A DNA stretch of 64,000 bases, from contig OX235277.1 of assembly GCA_944472155.2 (NCBI GenBank), positions 15,200,804 through 15,264,803 of the forward strand, given 5' to 3'. A program made the translations under genes and the position numbers. The DNA is from Trichobilharzia szidati. Lineage: Eukaryota; Platyhelminthes; Trematoda; Strigeidida; Schistosomatidae. The stretch's first letter is position 1; every line of letters starts with the position of its first letter. Shown one piece after another: positions 1 to 11,100 of this stretch. Below the pieces are notes generated by a model, which saw nothing but the letters and a program-made list of their open reading frames with translations, was not told where the DNA came from and ran no database searches.

Positions 1-2
1 CC

Positions 3-185
3 AAACATCTGTTTGATACAGGTAACCGAGTAAATATGCTGGAAGCACTCGAAATTATTCATGTACAAATTACCTCAAGTCTTCTCAGTTTTGGTGAAGT
101 TGCAAATAAACGACTGAAGCCTGACTTATGTGTTCAAAAACAATCCGTTGTTGGACTTCAATTACTCTTGTGGCTCTTTTCTTAG
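3..185 (+). pseudogene. Penelope-like element fragment: C-terminal end of the GIY-YIG endonuclease ORF
   Basis: Frame starting at base 3 reads through to a TAG at 183-185 and encodes about 60 residues. It contains HLFDTGNRVNMLEAL, which resembles the C-terminal part of PLE endonuclease domains, and then KRLKPDLCVQKQSVV. That last stretch matches the C-terminus of the intact PLE reverse-transcriptase ORF at 39315-41126 (KRFRPNLCTQKESVV), so both belong to one PLE family. The 5' part lies outside the window. It is a fragment with no visible function here, but it shows what the domain missing from the 39-kb element looks like in this family. Confidence 0.6.
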
Positions 186-835
186 TAACTATTTGCTTTC
201 GAATTTTGCTATAATTTCTTTTCACTTACCCAGTTATTTTTACGCTTAACTCTCTGAAGGGATAAGTTTTCTTGAACTTCTAAATTTTCCTATCTCAATT
301 ACATCATCAATTTCTCATCTGACCTCACGTGCACCAAAGTTTTGATCTTCTTTTATCTATATACGTAACTATTACAACACAACTGTTTATTAATTTGTCG
401 TAACAATTTAGACAACTTGTAAATTTTGACGCCGTATTTCACTATGACGCTCTGACACTATGCTTGCTAATGAAGAAATGTTTGTAAACAATGAACACTT
501 CTTTATTATATTGAAGAATCCATGTTGTACGCAGCTGGTGAGAACAGACGAAATGAAATGGATCCAGATTATTCTGTGCGGATGTTTCTTCTTTCTTTGT
601 TCAATTTTATAAAAGGGGATCATTGTATTGTAGCAACTGTGGAAAACACTACATTGTTCAGAGGCTACTTCCCCTTCTTCTTCGTATCCGTGAACATAAA
701 GTAGCCGTCAAAAGACATGACATCCACTCACTCATATCAATACACACAGAAAACCACGCATATCAATTCGACTGAGACAACGTTCAAATATCAGTCAGAG
801 AATGCTAGGGGATTTTAAGGAGCCCGACTGGTATT
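186..835. other. AT-rich stretch, no recognised gene
   Basis: Follows the PLE fragment. The short frames here (about 60-70 codons, on both strands) have no recognisable motif or conserved copy elsewhere in the window. It may include PLE 3' untranslated sequence; nothing more can be supported. Confidence 0.4.
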
Positions 836-839
836 CCCG

Positions 840-965
840 GGAATCGTCAATGATCAGACACATCAACGCTGAAGATGTTGCCTAGTGGGGTGATGAAGGC
901 TTTGCAAACAAACTATCCAGTTCAGAGATCACAACTACGTCAAGAAAACGTTTCTCTGTGTGTTG
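840..965 (+). repeat. Dispersed repeat, related to 49560-49665
   Basis: The segment with 'ctgaagatgttgcctag' followed by 'atgaaggctttgcaaacaaa' and 'cagttcagagatcacaac' matches 49580-49660 base for base over long stretches in the same orientation. In the second place it adjoins PLE sequence, so it may be part of a PLE untranslated region or a repeat that commonly sits next to one. Confidence 0.5.
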
Positions 966-1439
966 TAGAAAATTTGATGCCAATTGATGAACTATCACTA
1001 GACGATTGTTGAGTTTCTTATTTTCATGCCATACGTTAACGTATCGTGCAGTATTTTAACTTGATGAATGACTTCTTCCATTCTCTTCTCGATCATTACC
1101 AGTGTGTTATGTTGGTCTTTTCATACTTCTAGTTGTGAATATTGAACAAAGATTTGATTCTGAGAATAACTGACAACTTATAACATAGAGAAACAGGTTG
1201 TCTAAAAATCAAATATAAACATTTAACTGGCTGTCTCAAAAGTATACGACTGTCAAGCATCGACTTACAGTACACCTCATCTGATAACTTACCTTGCACA
1301 GAGGTTTACCACTACAGTAGTTTCTGGAGGTTCATCGTGTTTTCAGTCACTGTGATCCTAATAAACAACAATTCAATTTACTGATTTCTGTCTACAGACG
1401 AGTTTCAAATTATCTTGGTCAGTGTTTGAATCAAATCGG

Positions 1440-1575
1440 AGATGCAATATATGAACATTGATGATGTTTAGGTTGACGTTGTCCGACAGGTTCCAACCTA
1501 TCGGCTAGCCAGCGAGCATCTAGGTGAAGCGATGAATTCACCATTGGGAGTATAGGTCTTCTTGGACAATTTTTT
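1440..1575 (+). repeat. PLE-associated repeat fragment, related to 53915-54015
   Basis: Contains 'cctatcggctagccagcg' followed by '...attgggagtat', matching 'cctatcggctagccagcg' and '...attcggagtat' near 53950-54000, where it lies just past the linker-coding part of a family-2 PLE. Probably a 3' untranslated piece of the same PLE family. Confidence 0.5.
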
Positions 1576-2039
1576 TATTTTTTCATTCTTTAATTTGTTT
1601 TCTGCACTCATGATATGGAGAATGAACGAGCTTACAAGTCACAGCAAAAATTTATCGATGGTATACAACATTTTGATGTTTTGAGTTTTACAAATGTCAC
1701 ATGCCTTTTGTACGCCCTATTTGCATTGAAAGCTCTATTTTGTGTCAGACGTCATTTTGTACTTACACGATAAAAAATAATATTGAAATGAATAAATTAA
1801 CATAATATCTTTCTACCTTACTTGTTTATGGTTTTGTGTTGAATTGAATCTTGTTTTCGTTTCACTGCGACAGAGATCGCTGTCAGACTGATTGTAAAAA
1901 TAGTAACTAAACATGAGCAAGATGAAAGTCAAAAATTTGTAGCAGATGACATTTTTAAACAACATTCTGAAAATGTGCTTTGTTTTATGTTTAAAGATTT
2001 CTTTGTTTTGATAATATCTGCTTTCTGTTGAAAACTGAA

Positions 2040-2116
2040 ATTTTATTGGTTGCTTAATTTGAGAAACAAAACTATTTAAGCGAGGATTTCGATCATTTAT
2101 GTCTCTGAGACGAAAT
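2040..2116 (+). promoter_or_regulatory. Probable core promoter of MEG copy 1
   Basis: An 'attggttgcttaat' element (inverted CCAAT-like) at about 2044-2057 and a TATA-like 'ctatttaag' at 2072-2080 lie 37-75 nt before the ATG. Both are present before the paralogue ATG (about 56643-56680) and, inverted, before the third copy (about 46930-46985). Conservation across three copies argues for function; the transcription start cannot be seen. Confidence 0.5.
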
Positions 2117-2180
2117 ATGCTTTCCACTAATTTGTTGGCCATTAGTCTTTCTTTTTTCACTGCTCATATTCTTGTTCACG
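2117..2180 (+). CDS. MEG copy 1 exon 1 (signal peptide)
   Basis: ATG at 2117 opens 21 codons plus one base, ending at a strong donor GTGAGT (2181). The peptide starts MLSTNLLAISLSFF and ends near LVHG, a classical N-terminal signal with a hydrophobic core. The same 64-nt exon, with the same start and donor, exists at 56713-56776 (+) and 46838-46901 (-). This start is chosen because all three copies keep it and it lies just downstream of the conserved TATA-like element. Confidence 0.8.
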
Positions 2181-5100
2181 GTGAGTATAACAATATTCTA
2201 AATGTTTATATTGCTCGATTACTTTCCACAAACGTTTGCTTGTGAAGACGTTTACCATTCCATAACTGATTAAAATCATAGTTGAAATCAAGAATTAGAG
2301 ACAATCCCTAATTTATTGGAATACATGTATGAATTGTGAATAGAAATGAGTAAGATATGCGAGGGTCAAAAGATGTATTTTCAAATACAATCAGTTCAAG
2401 TGTGTTCTGTGATCTCGTTCAATCATTCATATACCCTTCATTGTAGGAAGTGGTTTGGATCGTGAGTTGAACACTGTTTTGAATTATAATAATTATTCTT
2501 TTGTCGCTACAAATTACTCCTTGTTATCAGGTTGAGACAGAATTAGTTCTTGTTCAACTCACAAAAACTGAAACGAAGAAATTATTTATTCTGACAAATG
2601 AAACTGAATACATATGTAACAGACACGTTGAAGGAAATAAACATATTCAGATGACTTCAGACCATATCTACTTAACAATGATAGTCAAATTTATGCGCGT
2701 GTGCTTATATTATAACAACAGAAGGCAAGATACTGAAGCACAGGAGCATTTTCCATTGATTGAACCTCAGTATATAAAAATGTATATAGTCCATATACTT
2801 CAACTAATACCTGAACACATGATTTGAGTTTAAATCAAATGATATGAAAAAAAACGGTTAAATATTCATAATATTAGTTTGTTAGTGCAGTATATGACCG
2901 TTGGAACAACAAATAGAGCGTTCAAATAGAAATACTGTAGTATGTTGCTAATACGCATGTAACTGTTGTAATATGTGAGAATAATATTTCGTTCTCACAC
3001 ATTGGCTATATCACACTACCACAATATCACATTAAAAATGTATGTTATGCATACAACGGAAACGAATACCTGCTTGTATTACTGGAGTCCTTTGACAACT
3101 TCGTTCTCCTATGATGTGTCGTTCATGTAAACAACCAGATTAAATGTGACTCTATTGGTTTTACAGTGCGCATTCAAATCAGAGACATTCAATCAGGGTA
3201 TATACTTTTAGGCAAGCTTTGAAAATATAATCAGCGAACTATATAAAACACTATTACACCACTTCTCAGACTATTTATCATATAAATCTTCTTCAGCTGG
3301 AACTATGTTGAGAATAAGTGAGTGATGTTTATTCAGTTTTTCATATGGGGCTTTCAGAAAGTTATGCCAGCAATAATCATCATCGACATCCAAAGTTAGT
3401 AATATCATGTTTGCGATTCAGAGAAGGGATTTATCAGTCATCGAAACTTGTCGTCACTGAAAATGAGACATCTTTTATTCTCTTTAGTTTGCATTATTGC
3501 TAGCCGAATCCGATTGCGATAACACAAATCTGTGGGAGACACTGCGTCATAACAAATTCAGATGACGGGGCGACTTTTGAAATGACTACTGTTGATAGCA
3601 TATTTCATCTGAATTATGTGTGAAGCGATTACAAGTTCCTTTGTGTTCTGAAAACACTGACACATTATGAGAAGTAAGTGAGTAAATCACATCACTTGGA
3701 CAACAAAAATTGAAAGGTTCTCTCACTCGAAAATTATTTTTACATAGAAGCGGAAAACTTTTACAAATGTAAGTCCACACATCATCTGTAAAATGTTTTT
3801 AATTTGGGTTTTTCACATTGAATTCCGTGAACTTGACAGCATCAGTATTCTTTCTGACACTGATTTCATTTCGTTCCTCGCATATGCTAAAATAAATTTT
3901 CGTGGCTAAAATCGCTAAATCTTCTGCTGTGTACTTAAAAACCTCACATATTTTCCCTTATTTCAATCAAATATGGCATGTATTACATCATGAGTTCAGT
4001 GTGGTTGTATAAAACAGGCAATTGCGTGAAGTCGAATCAAGCATGAAGAAACTGGTAGAAGATTATCAGTGTTTGTGAAATTATAGTTTGCAATATCTGC
4101 AAATAAAAACATTGAATTTAAATTTTGATTTGATAGAGATGAAGGATTGAACGGTTTATTTCATTGCGATACTGGGAGACCCCGTGTTAAAAAGTCAGTA
4201 GGCATGCATGGGCTTAAGTTTCCTAGAATAACTTGGAACAGTTAAATCATTTGATGATGAGATTCTTTTAATGCATCATTGATTTCGGTACATATATCCT
4301 GATAGGAATGTTACCAGCTTATAATACTTCTTTATATAAAATGGCTCACAAGACCTGAATAAGAATCTGGCTTGCATTCATGATGTCATCTGTTAAGAAA
4401 TCTTATGACATGATTCGTTATACATTATTCAAATTAATCCCAGCGTCTTAAGAAAATCAAATCAAGATTTTTTAAGACGCTGGGATCAATTAATGATAAT
4501 TTATAATGAATCAATATGACCCGACACTCAAATTATTCCAGGACGTTTGTAGCACCTACGGCCTAGAAACATCTAATGACATGATGTCGTCATTGTGTTA
4601 TCACTCTAGAGTCACTCTGAGGGCATATTATTTACTGTTCGAACAAGTTGGCCGAACTTGTTAGACTGAAATGTTGAATCGTGGGGTAATTGGTAGCTTG
4701 ATATAAAATTGCTGTGTAATGAAGACGGATAAGGTGTCTTATATAAATTATTGCATAGCAGTAAGACCATGTGAAAATTTTGTTCTTTTCAGGTAAAATT
4801 GAACGTGAGTTTATATGTCTGTCTTCTCCTTGTCAATGGTATGCTGCACAATACAGTTCATCACAATAAAAAAGATGGTCTGTTGTAGTGATAAGACACA
4901 GCACTCATATCGGATATAGGTAAATTACTACTACAAATCACATCAAGAGATGGAAAATAATGGAATTATATAAACGAAGTAAGAAAGTTGTGTGAGCACC
5001 CTGATATGATTATGAATAGTAAATAGTGCTCGAAACGTCATCAATAAATATTGCTGTTGAACACTGTGTGACCTAATCGAAATAAATTTTGCCCTCAATA

Positions 5101-8100
5101 GAATTATACTCCGACACAGTACACAAGTTTTACTCTTAAATCCATGTTACCTCAATTCTGTCTTCACCTCAAATTCTTTGCTGAGTCTCCATTCGAGAAT
5201 ACATTGGTGGCCGCATTCGCCTTTCAGCTGTTGAATGAGAGATATAAATGTTTTCTTTTGTACACTTCGTATTTATGAAGCGCCTGTAAATATTCTTTAC
5301 GTACAACTCTGTTGTTAGCGACTACAAAGCTTAAATTCCATGCAAACATGTGAATGATATTCGAGACTCTGTTATACGATGATGATCCATGATATTAGAT
5401 ATTTGGAGGCAATCGGCAAGGAGCCTTGAACCTTGGGTTTCGTACTAGTTTTCAATCGTCAGTAAGCCGTATCTGCAACCTTGAAGGAACTCATGACCCT
5501 TCTGAGGTTCCGAACCTCATCACCCGGTGCTGCACTCAGAGACGTTACCACGCAGTTTCGAATCTCAGAAAGGAGCACGAGTTCCTTATATTTTGCAGAT
5601 AATTCTCGCTGTTGAGTGCCAACTAGAAGGAAACCTGGGTCCAGGTCTTCCTGCCGATTGCTTTCAACCATTGGATATCGTCAAATCAATGTGCAAAGTG
5701 ATAGGGAGCTACCTAGATCTGATTGATAGAATTCAGCCTGCACCAACAAAAGGACTAGACACGTCACACTGGATACAAGTGGTAAATCCACTAATGACTT
5801 TTCTCTCCTGAATCATTGATGCCGCTAGGCAAATCCTGCAAAGCGATTCTTTGTTCCAATGCTCATGAAACATATGTCAATAGAATCTTAATAGGCTACA
5901 TGTTTTACGATTCATGACATCTGATTCATTGCAGTGTGTTATGCTAAACAGTGAAGTGATTAATAATTCGATGACCCACATACAGTAGCTGCTGTTTCAA
6001 GGACACAGACAGCCACTCAAACTAATTCATTCAACAAAGGCTGCTTGTCAAGCGATTATCTCCTTATATGAATTTCGACGGAAAAATAAGATGCTTGTCT
6101 GAAACATGTAATAAATTTGCGCAACATATGCAGCCATTCACATCAAACACGTAATTATCACGCACATTTATCTACAAGGCGACAGAGCGTGAATTATTAC
6201 AATATATTTGAATAGGGGAAGAATGACAAATGTACCAGTATATTATTAACTAAATGTCTGTGTTTTCTATGATTCTTCTCAACTGGTTACGATAGAAAAG
6301 ATATAAATATATAAATTACAGTATGGATTAGAACATGCACTTTCCATGATGACCAAGATAAATCGGTAGAAACTAAGGGTAACATTAGCCAGGAACGATG
6401 TAAGTTGTTAAATAGTTAGGACTGAATAGGAATGATGACTTTAGAGAAATTACATGACCATTGCAAAACAGGCGAGGATGTCAAATACGAGATGAACAAT
6501 GACGTCAGGCTGTAGGGTAAGGAGAAGAAGTAAGTCGATGAAACTGTTACTAGGCAAATTGTACCTTCCTTCCCAACTCGATCACTGAAGCAAGCTCAAT
6601 ATAATGACAAACAATATATGTAACCACTGTTTATGTCAGTCGTAGTTTCTACAATTTATCTTTGTCGTCATAAAAAATCCACTTTCAAAACTCTAGTGTA
6701 ATTCATCTATCTATATAGTCCATCATGTAACCAGTTGAGAAAAATCATAGAAAAAATAAAGGAAACTGAATTCATATTATGCTGACACAGTTGTTGTATA
6801 TTACTTACTCAAATGTATTGCAATAATTCATGATTTCTCACCTTCCATATAAATGTGTGTGATAATTTCGTTTTTGAAGAGAATATTCGAATAAGTTGCG
6901 CGAATCTGTCACACTTTTAAGATAAGTCACACATTCTAATGATGAACAAAGGAAATCGTTTTATTTCATCTAACTGAAGCGTAATGTTAACTGTTCTACT
7001 TCGCATAGACAAAACTGTTTCTATTGTATGTCTTCACATCAACTCACTGTAGTTCGTCAGTCATTATCTTACTACAAAACAGATGAAGACTGTCCAATAT
7101 ATACTGAACCAAATGCTGACTGACTATTTTGAGCACGACACTTTCTAACTGCTATTCATTATTTTTAACAATTTTTTATCAGTTAACAGTAGCCTTACAT
7201 GAATCACTTTCTATTTTTTTATCAATCATTGAAATTATTTGTGCTGAAATATTGCAGTGGATCCAGGATATCTAACGGAAGGTAAATTCTTCTGAAATTT
7301 TTTTCCAGTACCGTCATTGTATATCCGAACATGTGATGTCAATAATGCGAAAAACGTTGTTGTGCTCAACTCTCTTTCGCTGTGAATTTTTGCAAATTGA
7401 CAGTATTCTTTAAAACAGTAAATGGAGGTTTGATGAGTTAAACTATGACACGTGTAGGAGTTCGTTGATTATTCATGTGAATCCGATATTCTCATTAGCG
7501 ACAGTAGTATATTTATCTTGAAGAATTACAATCAGCTCGTATTCACTGGAATTCTTTGCAACATGATCACTTTGACCACAAAGTGAGGAATATATTTCGA
7601 ATGTAATCCTCTTTCCATAGATGCAGGTGTTATAATTATCTGAGTGATTGCGAAACAAAAATAATTACGTCTGAATGGTTATGTTAGAAAAACAATGGAA
7701 ATATGCATCACCTTGAGGCAAAGGGATGAATAAAAATAGCAATAAATAAAAGTTGTAGGTGCTGATACTTTAGAAGTAAACATCAAAGCAATATTCCGTC
7801 TGAAGTAAACACTATTAAGTGTTCAGTGATTATTCTTGAGAAGAATGACTATTAATTCAGAGAAGAACACACTGATGAGAAATTTGTGAGCAGGATTTCC
7901 TCATACTTGCTTCCTTTTGACGTTAACGTTTTCACTTATTTTGAATGGTGTCATATGGAAGAGATTCAAAGCCGATCAACACTTGTCGAAATGAATTATA
8001 ATGAATCATTTTCATATCTACAGAATATGTTCAAATAAGTAAGATTTCTAGAATTTTTCTGGTGTCCTCGGTTTAGTAACAAGTACACGAAGCGATGAAA

Positions 8101-11100
8101 ATAAGTAAAAATGATTATGTCCACCCTATTCACTCTGGGAACATTAAATTTGTGAAGTGTATTACCAAAGATAGAAAACAGTCGAGATTTTTATAGTTTA
8201 ACCACGGATTATGCATGAATTAGTTGACATACTGTATGTGCTTGATATCCTAATTAGTGAAAATTACAAACACTTCATATTTACTGAGATTCTTCAAAAC
8301 ATACTCGCTGAGGAATTTTTTCAGAGATTTATCATGATTTGACAGTTGCAGCTGCTTGGTGACATTTTATATACAACATGATGTTCAGATATAAAAAGTA
8401 GTCAAGTCTTTGTGAATACATTGGAAATACGACGGATATGTGACGTGGAGAATAAATATATTATTCGGAGGACAGCGGACGAACAATCATGACGATAAAT
8501 GAAAGATGCTTTTTCTTAAGCTATGTTAAACATACGCAATGACACAGAACGTTTCTCAATGATATCAACTTTCCCCAGTGTTTATCGGCTTACTTGAGAA
8601 GAATGCTCATGGATATATAGTGGAGTAGGATCCTGTGTAAATTTACCTGATGAAGAAACAGATCGCGGAATTCTAAATAAACTTGATGTATTCAACTGGA
8701 GTCAATTTTATTACAGCTCTGTCACTGTGTGATGTAAACGGAGGATGGCGCTATTACAGTATAGCGTTTTGTAATTGATTTCTGCATATTTGGAGTACAC
8801 TCATTGTTAGAAATACTGTAACCAGCATATGAACTTTTAGCTCATACGTCTAATTTTATACGCAGACTTGGAAGGTAAATCACCTATTTACTAAAACCAT
8901 CAATAGTTTTCACAAGATTTTCTAAAATACCTAAAAGGAGTGAATAATATCAAACTGGATAAGTGAAGACGAAACTAAGACACACTTCACGGACAGTTTT
9001 GACGTGGTAAACATTTAAATGAGCAGCAAAACAGTTGATTTATAGTTCGGATGAGATTTTTACTAGACGCTGTAGATGGCTCCACGCCCACGCTTTTCTC
9101 AAATATGATATGTGTTGCATGCTTAAATTGGTTATCTTGCACAACAATCAGTAGTCAGATAAGGATTTGCGGTGGCGTCACATGAAAGTGGATTAAAATT
9201 TACTCTTTATCTAACGTTAATTGACGAATAAAGATTAGAGAGATTTCTTGCCTGAAGAGTCTTAAATAAATAGAGCCTAATCAATTTTTGAAGTTCAATC
9301 ATAGAAAAGAAGATGAAAGAACTCAGTTGCAGTTTATTAAAGCAATTATGAAAAATGCTTGCAGTGGAATAGTGTGCGGAGTCATTCATGAATCTGTAGT
9401 TTATCCATACGGTTAATTAGATATAAGTTAATATTTTGTGGTCGAGATTCAATTATCTTTAGTCCGGCAAAAGCTACTCTGAGTGACAAATTATTTATGA
9501 ATTTTCCAGTCTTGCCTTCTAATGTAATAAAATTAATCGAATCCAACCAATTCTACAAATTTATTCGGTGATGTCAGAGTTTATAACTAACATTTATTAT
9601 GACATCTGAATGTTAGCTCTCATGAGTAAGTGCTATGTAACTGTTAATTTACACTCCACAAAAATAGATGAGCTGAAGATGCATGGAAATAAGTTGTTAT
9701 AAGTTGATATATAAATATGTTTTACATAATATGTGAGTGCTATCGATCGCAGTTTTGTGATGAAACCATACTAGATACGCATTATCGCAAATCTTCGTCT
9801 AAATACATGAATATATATACGGGTCGCGCATTATTCGTCGTTATCAGCTATTGCGAGCATCCTATCAGAAGTGTGATGCCGCCTACACTGAATGACTTTA
9901 CACTTATATCTTTTGCCTGTATTGATGTGCATATAATGAGTCATACACTGAATATGTTCAATTTTTATCTCCAAAGAATATTATAGTAAGTCAAATCACA
10001 TTCCAACACATCGTCTTCATTGACTAAGTGGGTAAAATGACTATCTCTTGTCAGTTTGCTTGAGTGTGTATGATCTCATTCTTCGTCCCTTAGTAATCCG
10101 GAAGGCTTCTCACAACACAAATCTACAAATTTTATCATATTTGAAATAATTTTGACTTTTATATAAGTGTAAACTACAAGCAGACACTTTCAAAATGTAT
10201 TTCTTCAATACAATCTTCCTGTGAATTAGAGGTTAATGCATTTTTCTCTTCTTTTAATAAAGATGATAATCGTAAGTTTGCCGTAGCATATTTTCACAGT
10301 GCCTGAGACGCATTCACAAAGTTTAGACTTACATTTCTGATTTCACGAAAGGTGTGGTGGTTGCAGATTTATGTCAAAGAAATCTCATTTCGAAGATTTT
10401 AGTGATGACTTCATTAGACAATTTTCTTCAATGTAAGTATCTATGTGTATTTGTATTTGTGTAGAATCGTATCACGTTTTGATAAAAAATGACTTCGTTC
10501 ATATTCGATGCCAACTGCCAGAACATCAATGTGGACATATTTGCATAGAAATCAATATTCAACATACATTTTTCAGTGAATGGTTTGTTAAGATACTCCA
10601 TGTGTATAACTTAGCGGATCAGAAATGCAAAATACAGTTCGTTCAAGTGAATGGTATTAAAGTGAGACGCCCATAATTATGATCACAGATCAAGGACTTA
10701 AGGACAAAAGTAGAAGTGAATGTGCAGGTGAGAGAAAGATTTAAGCTTATGAAAAATAGACTGACATTGATGAATAATAAAAATCAAATATGAAACCCAT
10801 CATCAGTATGTCGTGGAATGCTGATAAATATGATCATCATCAAACAATCAAAGATTTCGAAATTCTTCTACGGTTATACATAAAATCCCTGCATACAAGA
10901 TGAGTTTAATTTTTCGCAGACCAAATCCTCAAATAAACAGTGCCCTGTGAATCTCAATTTAGTAAGTGCTTAGTTAGAATTGAATTTAATGTTTCCTATT
11001 TGATCTGAAATTTAGAAATGGCATTTCTTCTTTCTAGCCCAAAGTTAGTGGATATTTGTTTGCTTTGAAATTACCACTCAGTAGTATTCTCGAGTCACTG

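Larger units (their letters stand above)
1600..10140 (+). repeat. Segmental duplication, copy 1 (partner 56210-64000)
   Basis: From about 1620 ('gaacgagcttacaag') to about 10135 ('cacaaatctacaaatttta') this block aligns continuously, in the same orientation, with 56220 to the right edge. It covers the 5' flank, the promoter and the first ten exons of the MEG. Introns look roughly 85-90% alike by eye. Copy 1 is longer mainly because of insertions at 4415-4585 and 5405-5672 and an indel at 6905-7105. The duplication probably continues beyond the window. Confidence 0.85.

Noticed and set aside
2501..2827. 108-codon protein-coding frame
   Set aside because: Lies in MEG intron 2; the paralogous frame is interrupted and no motif is recognisable.
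6506..6532. 21-nt MEG micro-exon (gctgtaggg...gaagaa before GTAAGT)
   Set aside because: Open and multiple of three in copy 1, but the paralogous stretch (about 60648-60661) is 14 nt, which would break the frame; left out of the model.
8650..8672. Hammerhead core candidate (ctgatgaagaaacagatc)
   Set aside because: CTGATGA and GAAA-like bases occur but with no room for stem II and no complementary stem I or III.
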